DNA of 8,749 nt from the NCBI GenBank assembly GCA_022729835.1, contig DZBC01000090.1, positions 1 through 8,749 of the forward strand, written 5' to 3'. Positions 5,512-8,749 of this stretch are shown one piece after another; position 1 is the first letter of the stretch, and every line of letters starts with the position of its first letter. This DNA comes from Sulfuricurvum sp. (GTDB lineage: Bacteria; Campylobacterota; Campylobacteria; Campylobacterales; Sulfurimonadaceae). Both the position numbers and the translations under genes were made by a program. The notes under the pieces are model-generated. The model worked only from the letters and a program-made list of their open reading frames with translations. It was not told the origin of the DNA and did no database searches.

Positions 5512-7043
5512 TCGAAATGCTCTACAATGTGGCGCTCGGCATCACCGATGGTGGGAAAATTCTCATGCGTCACGATCTTTGGCGTCACGACAATAATCAG
5601 CTCTACCTTTTCACTCTCTACACCGCTGGAGCGAAACAGTCCGCCAAAAATGGGAATCGACCCTAAAAGCGGCACCGAAGTTTTGGCCTCCACACTACGG
5701 CTTGAAACCAAGCCGCCGATCACCACGCGACTACCGTCTTTGGCTTTGACGATGGAGGAGAGCTGCTTGATCTTGATATCAGGCGGCATGGTGCGCACCC
5801 CCTCTTCCGTGGTGCCTTGAGCCGCCGTGCCAAGAGTGAGACCGTTATTGGCGTCAAGCTCTTCACTGAGCACCGGATTGATGCGCAGAATCACAAAACC
5901 ATCATCTGTGATCTCAGGGACAATGTTAAGCGTCAGCCCCACAAAAACGGAACTCATGATGTAGGTGTTGGTCGTCGATGCCCCAACGTTGGTGGCGCTG
6001 ACGCTACCGCTTTGATAGCGGTAGTTGATCTGATTGCCGACATTGATGACGGCGGGCTGGTTGTTGAGCGTGAGAATCTTGGGTGTCGAGAGGGTGTTGA
6101 CATCGCCGTAGCGGTGCAAAAACTGCATCAACCCCTCCATCGAGAATTGGTAGTTGAACGAAAAACTCGGCGCATTGAGCGATCCGTACTGATCTCCGGC
6201 GATCATGTTGCCGGCTTTACCACCAAGTGAGAGCTGAAACTTCGACCAGTCCACCCCTGAGTTATTGCGATCCGCATAACGCAACTCAAAGATTTTGGTC
6301 TCAAGCATCACCTGCTTATGCAGACGGTCGCGCAGTTTATCAAGGTACTGCTCCACACGAGCGATCTGAGATTTGGTGCCGGTAATGGTCACAATGCCCG
6401 CTTCGCGGTTGATGATCGATTTGCTACTGATCTGTCTTGCATCCTCATCACGTGACAAAATGGCGTCGATCTCGTGGGTGAGCTTGTCCCAAAACTCGAA
6501 TTTGGTGTTGGAGCGTATGGTTGTGGAGTCGGCGTTGACTCCGCCGCCTTGCTGCGCACCCCCCTCAGCGCCGCTCGCCGCCATGTTATAGCCCGATGTT
6601 GCGTTCGTCCCCGATGTACCCGTATTGTTCGACGCTGCGCCGACGGTGATGGTTTTGGTGGACTCTGTGGTCTGTTCGCTGAGATTGACGTAATCGATCA
6701 CAAATGAGCGCGTCTCCAAATAGGAGAGCGTAAGCACCTTACGCTCGGCATCGTAACGGTAAAAAAGGTTGTTTTGGGAGAAGAGAAAATCAAAAAGATG
6801 CTCCAAAGTGTAGTCTTTGATGTGTACCAAAAAGAGATTCGATTCGAGCAATTTACGCGCCTCTTTGTCAGCGACGATCACCGAAAAGTGGCAGCTTTCC
6901 GCTACATTTTCGACGATATCGACGATTCTAACACTCCCCTTGCTTTGCGCCAGATCGAACGAAAAGAGCATGTCATCACATGCATGTACCAAGGGCCAAC
7001 ACCCCAGTGTCCAAAGGCTCAAGGCTGCTAAAAACCGTCTCAT
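5508..7043 (-). CDS. mshL: Outer-membrane secretin, MshL/PilQ/GspD family (CtsD-like)
   Basis: The 511-residue product would form the multimeric outer-membrane channel. An export signal covers residues 1-21 (ending PLVHA), followed directly by Cys22; cleavage by signal peptidase I after Ala21 is likely, though C15 or C22 could in principle be lipidated. An STN/N0-like domain spans about 35-110, then a Gly/Ser/Thr/Asn-rich stretch (134-175), a short N1/secretin_N-like domain (about 180-240) and the secretin core (245-491). Core signatures include VNTLSTPKILTLNNQPAVI (315-333), VVIGGLV (440-446), SVPLLGSIPIFGGLFRS (456-472) and ELIIVVTPKIV (481-491). The tail after the core is only 20 residues, so there is no clear pilotin-binding S-domain. 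A strong ribosome site (AAGGAG, 8 bases before ATG) precedes it, and its start overlaps the upstream stop (ATGA). It is short, as MSHA-type secretins are. Confidence 0.94.
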   Translation of the reverse strand: MRRFLAALSLWTLGCWPLVHACDDMLFSFDLAQSKGSVRIVDIVENVAESCHFSVIVADKEARKLLESNLFLVHIKDYTLEHLFDFLFSQNNLFYRYDAERKVLTLSYLETRSFVIDYVNLSEQTTESTKTITVGAASNNTGTSGTNATSGYNMAASGAEGGAQQGGGVNADSTTIRSNTKFEFWDKLTHEIDAILSRDEDARQISSKSIINREAGIVTITGTKSQIARVEQYLDKLRDRLHKQVMLETKIFELRYADRNNSGVDWSKFQLSLGGKAGNMIAGDQYGSLNAPSFSFNYQFSMEGLMQFLHRYGDVNTLSTPKILTLNNQPAVINVGNQINYRYQSGSVSATNVGASTTNTYIMSSVFVGLTLNIVPEITDDGFVILRINPVLSEELDANNGLTLGTAAQGTTEEGVRTMPPDIKIKQLSSIVKAKDGSRVVIGGLVSSRSVEAKTSVPLLGSIPIFGGLFRSSGVESEKVELIIVVTPKIVTHENFPTIGDAERHIVEHFE

Positions 7044-7435
7044 CGTGCCGGCTCCTTTTTGATGTGTAAATGTTGCGCGCGCGTCAGCGCAACGGCGACC
7101 TGCTCGTGCGCATAAGCGATCACGATTCCGCCCTCTGTGATGGCCGCCACCGTTCCGCCCGCAAGCGCGTCTCCCTTGGCAACCCAGCGTCCATCAACCC
7201 ATGCGCGACCGGCGAGAATGGTCTCTACCCGTAGCGCTTTTGGCGGCACACTCGCCACAATGAGGCTCTTTTGCGCCAACAAGGGCTTGCCCCGCGCAAA
7301 CGGATCATAAACGTGGTAAGGGGGTTTGGGCTTTAGCTGTGTCTCGCCGGAGAGACGCTCAATCTTGGCGGCTATCTCATGCACATCGGCATACGCACAC
7401 CAAGCCAATACACTCCAAAGCAGCGCCCACTTCAT
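7040..7435 (-). CDS. Small periplasmic alignment protein, PilP/GspC-HR/MshK-like
   Basis: The 131-residue product has an N-terminal signal peptide (likely cut after AYA at residue 16, unless retained as an anchor). A linker with PYHVYDPFARGKP follows; a 'DPF' motif of this kind precedes the homology region in PilP/GspC-type proteins. The C-terminal half, ILAGRAWVDGRWVAKGD onward with further short beta strands, matches the beta-sandwich HR/PilP domain that binds the N-terminal domains of the secretin. It sits immediately upstream of the secretin gene, as pilP and mshK do. Both ends overlap neighbours by ATGA, and GGAG lies seven bases before the ATG. A Campylobacterota equivalent is the small gene before ctsD (ctsR-like by position, from memory). 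The family call is by motif and context only. Confidence 0.75.
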   Translation of the reverse strand: MKWALLWSVLAWCAYADVHEIAAKIERLSGETQLKPKPPYHVYDPFARGKPLLAQKSLIVASVPPKALRVETILAGRAWVDGRWVAKGDALAGGTVAAITEGGIVIAYAHEQVAVALTRAQHLHIKKEPAR

Positions 7436-8055
7436 AAGTCCACTCCATAGTGCAGCAATATCAGTTCAAAACGGGTCGCATTCATCTCATCGATGCTTAC
7501 ATGTAAGGACTCCGTCACCAAAAGGGCATTGAGGCTGTCGATGTAGTGATGCAGTCCCGTAATCGCCGCGAAGTCGCCCGTTCCGCTGACCACCAGACGG
7601 CTTTTGGGTTGTAAATGTACCTGCGGTTTCGACTCCAATAGCGTGCTTTTGATCTGCTCTAAGGCGATGCCCCCTTCGACGGAAAATTTAAGAATATCAT
7701 CCAAAATCTCGATGCTACCGCGCTCATTGTAGTAAATAAAATTGATCGACTGTAGCTTGGTCTGCAAAAACTGCTTCTGAAAGTGTAGATGGTTGATCCC
7801 ATCTTCAAGGACGAGTGACTCTTTTTTGGCCTTGAGGATCGCGCTCTCCAAGGAGCGGTTGCTGTTTTTGAGTAGTTTCATCTCCAGCGATTCGATCTGC
7901 TCTTGTTTTGAGACGATCTCCTCACTCAGCGCCTCACCATACAGCACCCAGCTCATGTAGACAGTCGCGCACAGCACAATCAAATGCACCGCCACACGCT
8001 TGGCGCGTCCCATCTGTGCTAACTGCGTCTCTAGCTCAGCCAACTGCTGCTTCAT
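7432..8055 (-). CDS. PilO/GspM/MshJ-like inner-membrane alignment protein
   Basis: The 207-residue bitopic protein has a short cytoplasmic N-terminus, one membrane segment at about 21-40 (VAVHLIVLCATVYMSWVLYG), a periplasmic coiled coil of about 60 residues rich in Glu, Lys, Leu and Gln, and a C-terminal ferredoxin-like region (about 120-207) with the strand/helix pattern of PilO. Family members pair with PilN-type proteins in the periplasm and connect the inner-membrane platform to PilP and the secretin. It lies between the PilN-like and PilP-like genes, which is the pilNOP / mshIJK order. Overlaps of ATGA occur at both ends, with GAGGTG upstream of the start. Sequence conservation in this family is low, so architecture and position carry the call. 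Confidence 0.8.
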   Translation of the reverse strand: MKQQLAELETQLAQMGRAKRVAVHLIVLCATVYMSWVLYGEALSEEIVSKQEQIESLEMKLLKNSNRSLESAILKAKKESLVLEDGINHLHFQKQFLQTKLQSINFIYYNERGSIEILDDILKFSVEGGIALEQIKSTLLESKPQVHLQPKSRLVVSGTGDFAAITGLHHYIDSLNALLVTESLHVSIDEMNATRFELILLHYGVDL

Positions 8056-8749
8056 GGGCGCACCTCGATGAGACTTTCGTAGATATGCTCGTCACGGCGG
8101 ATCTCGCGGGTCGAGACATGAGCGTAGCCGCGCTCAAGTAGACGCTTCATAAACTTGGCGATATCGTCGCGCTTTTGGTATTCGCTGATAATGTGTACAT
8201 AACAGCTTTGGGTGCCGTTTTGCTCGATCATGCGCGACGACAATCGATACGCCTCAAGCGCCTGATTGATCTCTTCCATCATCACCTGTCGCGCTCTGGT
8301 GTGTACGCGCTGTTGCGAGAGGGCGTCAACCAATACGCCGAAACTCTCAATCTGTGCGCCGATCTGCGCCTGCTCGGATGCCAAAGTGTCACGCTCTTGG
8401 CGTAAGGCCGTGAGCTTGGCTTGCAGTTTTTTGCCCAGCGTCTCCATGACGTCCACCTGCGCCTTTAGCTCCTGCTGTTTTGACTCCAGCGCATCGAGCT
8501 CATAGAGGGCATAGAGCGGGTAGGCGAGCGCGAGCAACACAGACGCAGCGAGGGTCGCCAAAAAAAGTCCGGCGTGGGTTTGATAAAAGGGGGGCTGTCG
8601 CTCAAACAGCGTCAAATTCACGCCGACGCAGCGCCCCTGAACGATTGCAAGCAAATAGAGGGCGTAGAGCGCATCGTGCTGGCGCTGCGGCTCGATCCCC
8701 TCAAGTGTCGGCAGTACCAGATACTGCGCCGCGTCGAATCCGTAATTGG
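8052..8749 (-). CDS. C-terminal part of a PilM/PilN-like (MshI-like) protein, 5' end outside window
   Basis: The frame stays open from the stop at 8052 to the right edge (232 codons seen), so the gene starts beyond the window. The visible part begins in a soluble region (YGFDAAQYLVLPTLEGIEPQ), probably the end of a PilM-like actin-fold domain. It continues through a short basic/polar turn into one membrane span (GLFLATLAASVLLALAYPLY), a periplasmic coiled coil rich in Gln, Glu and Leu, and a C-terminal ferredoxin-like region (YVHIISEYQKRDD through IYESLIEVRP). Span, coiled coil and ferredoxin fold are the PilN/GspL layout; a fused PilM-like part in front is the MshI arrangement. A TTG at 8654 could be taken as a start, but it lies inside this continuous frame without a ribosome site, so the shorter reading is rejected. 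The stop overlaps the next ATG (ATGA). Confidence 0.8.
   Translation of the reverse strand, partial: NYGFDAAQYLVLPTLEGIEPQRQHDALYALYLLAIVQGRCVGVNLTLFERQPPFYQTHAGLFLATLAASVLLALAYPLYALYELDALESKQQELKAQVDVMETLGKKLQAKLTALRQERDTLASEQAQIGAQIESFGVLVDALSQQRVHTRARQVMMEEINQALEAYRLSSRMIEQNGTQSCYVHIISEYQKRDDIAKFMKRLLERGYAHVSTREIRRDEHIYESLIEVRP

Noticed and set aside
8052..8654. Separate 200-aa gene starting at TTG 8654
   Set aside because: The frame continues open to the window edge with plausible protein sequence and no ribosome site precedes the TTG; it is the 3' part of a longer gene.
1..8749. CRISPR array, tRNA, rRNA or internal operon promoter
   Set aside because: No regularly spaced repeats beyond the two at 1-34, no cloverleaf or rRNA-like sequence seen, and no intergenic space large enough for a promoter; coding sequence covers nearly the whole window.

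Overview
The window is almost entirely one minus-strand operon for the inner-membrane, periplasmic and outer-membrane parts of a type IV pilus / type II secretion-like machine. It is transcribed from the right edge to the left edge. The gene order matches the MSHA pilus biogenesis order (mshI-J-K-L-M-N-E-G) and also the core of the Campylobacter natural-transformation (cts) cluster: small PilP-like protein, secretin, AAA ATPase, membrane TPR protein, GspE-type ATPase, GspF-type platform. The protein style and cts-like order suggest a Campylobacterota member (Sulfurimonas/Sulfuricurvum/Hydrogenimonas-like). The roughly 50% GC looks high for most of that group. This assignment is inferred from remembered family features, not from a search.

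In transcription order the genes are: 3' part of a PilM/PilN (MshI)-like protein running off the window (8052-8749); PilO/MshJ-like (7432-8055); PilP/MshK-like (7040-7435); MshL-type secretin (5508-7043); ExeA/MshM-type AAA ATPase (4717-5511); membrane-anchored TPR protein, MshN-like (4047-4724); an exported 180-aa protein of unknown family (3504-4046); MshE/GspE ATPase with an N-terminal MshEN (c-di-GMP-binding type) domain (1834-3504); MshG/GspF platform protein (589-1830); an unannotated 31-codon single-span membrane ORF with a good ribosome binding site (485-580); and an orphan lipoprotein (58-483). Genes overlap or abut at nearly every junction, including four consecutive ATGA overlaps, so this is one translationally coupled transcription unit whose promoter lies beyond the right edge.

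Together the products would form an outer-membrane secretin gate (MshL), a periplasm-spanning alignment complex (MshI/J/K, with M and N bridging to the cell wall or the cytoplasm) and an inner-membrane motor (MshE on MshG). No pilin, prepilin peptidase or retraction ATPase is present, so these must be encoded elsewhere. Whether the machine builds a pilus, takes up DNA or secretes proteins cannot be settled from this window.

The left 50 bp are different: two copies of an 11-bp GC-rich repeat 23 bp apart, ending in CA. They resemble the terminal repeats of an IS21-family insertion sequence and suggest that the operon's downstream end abuts a mobile element. The best candidates for undescribed components are the 31-aa membrane protein, the 180-aa exported protein inserted between the MshN-like and MshE genes, and the terminal lipoprotein.
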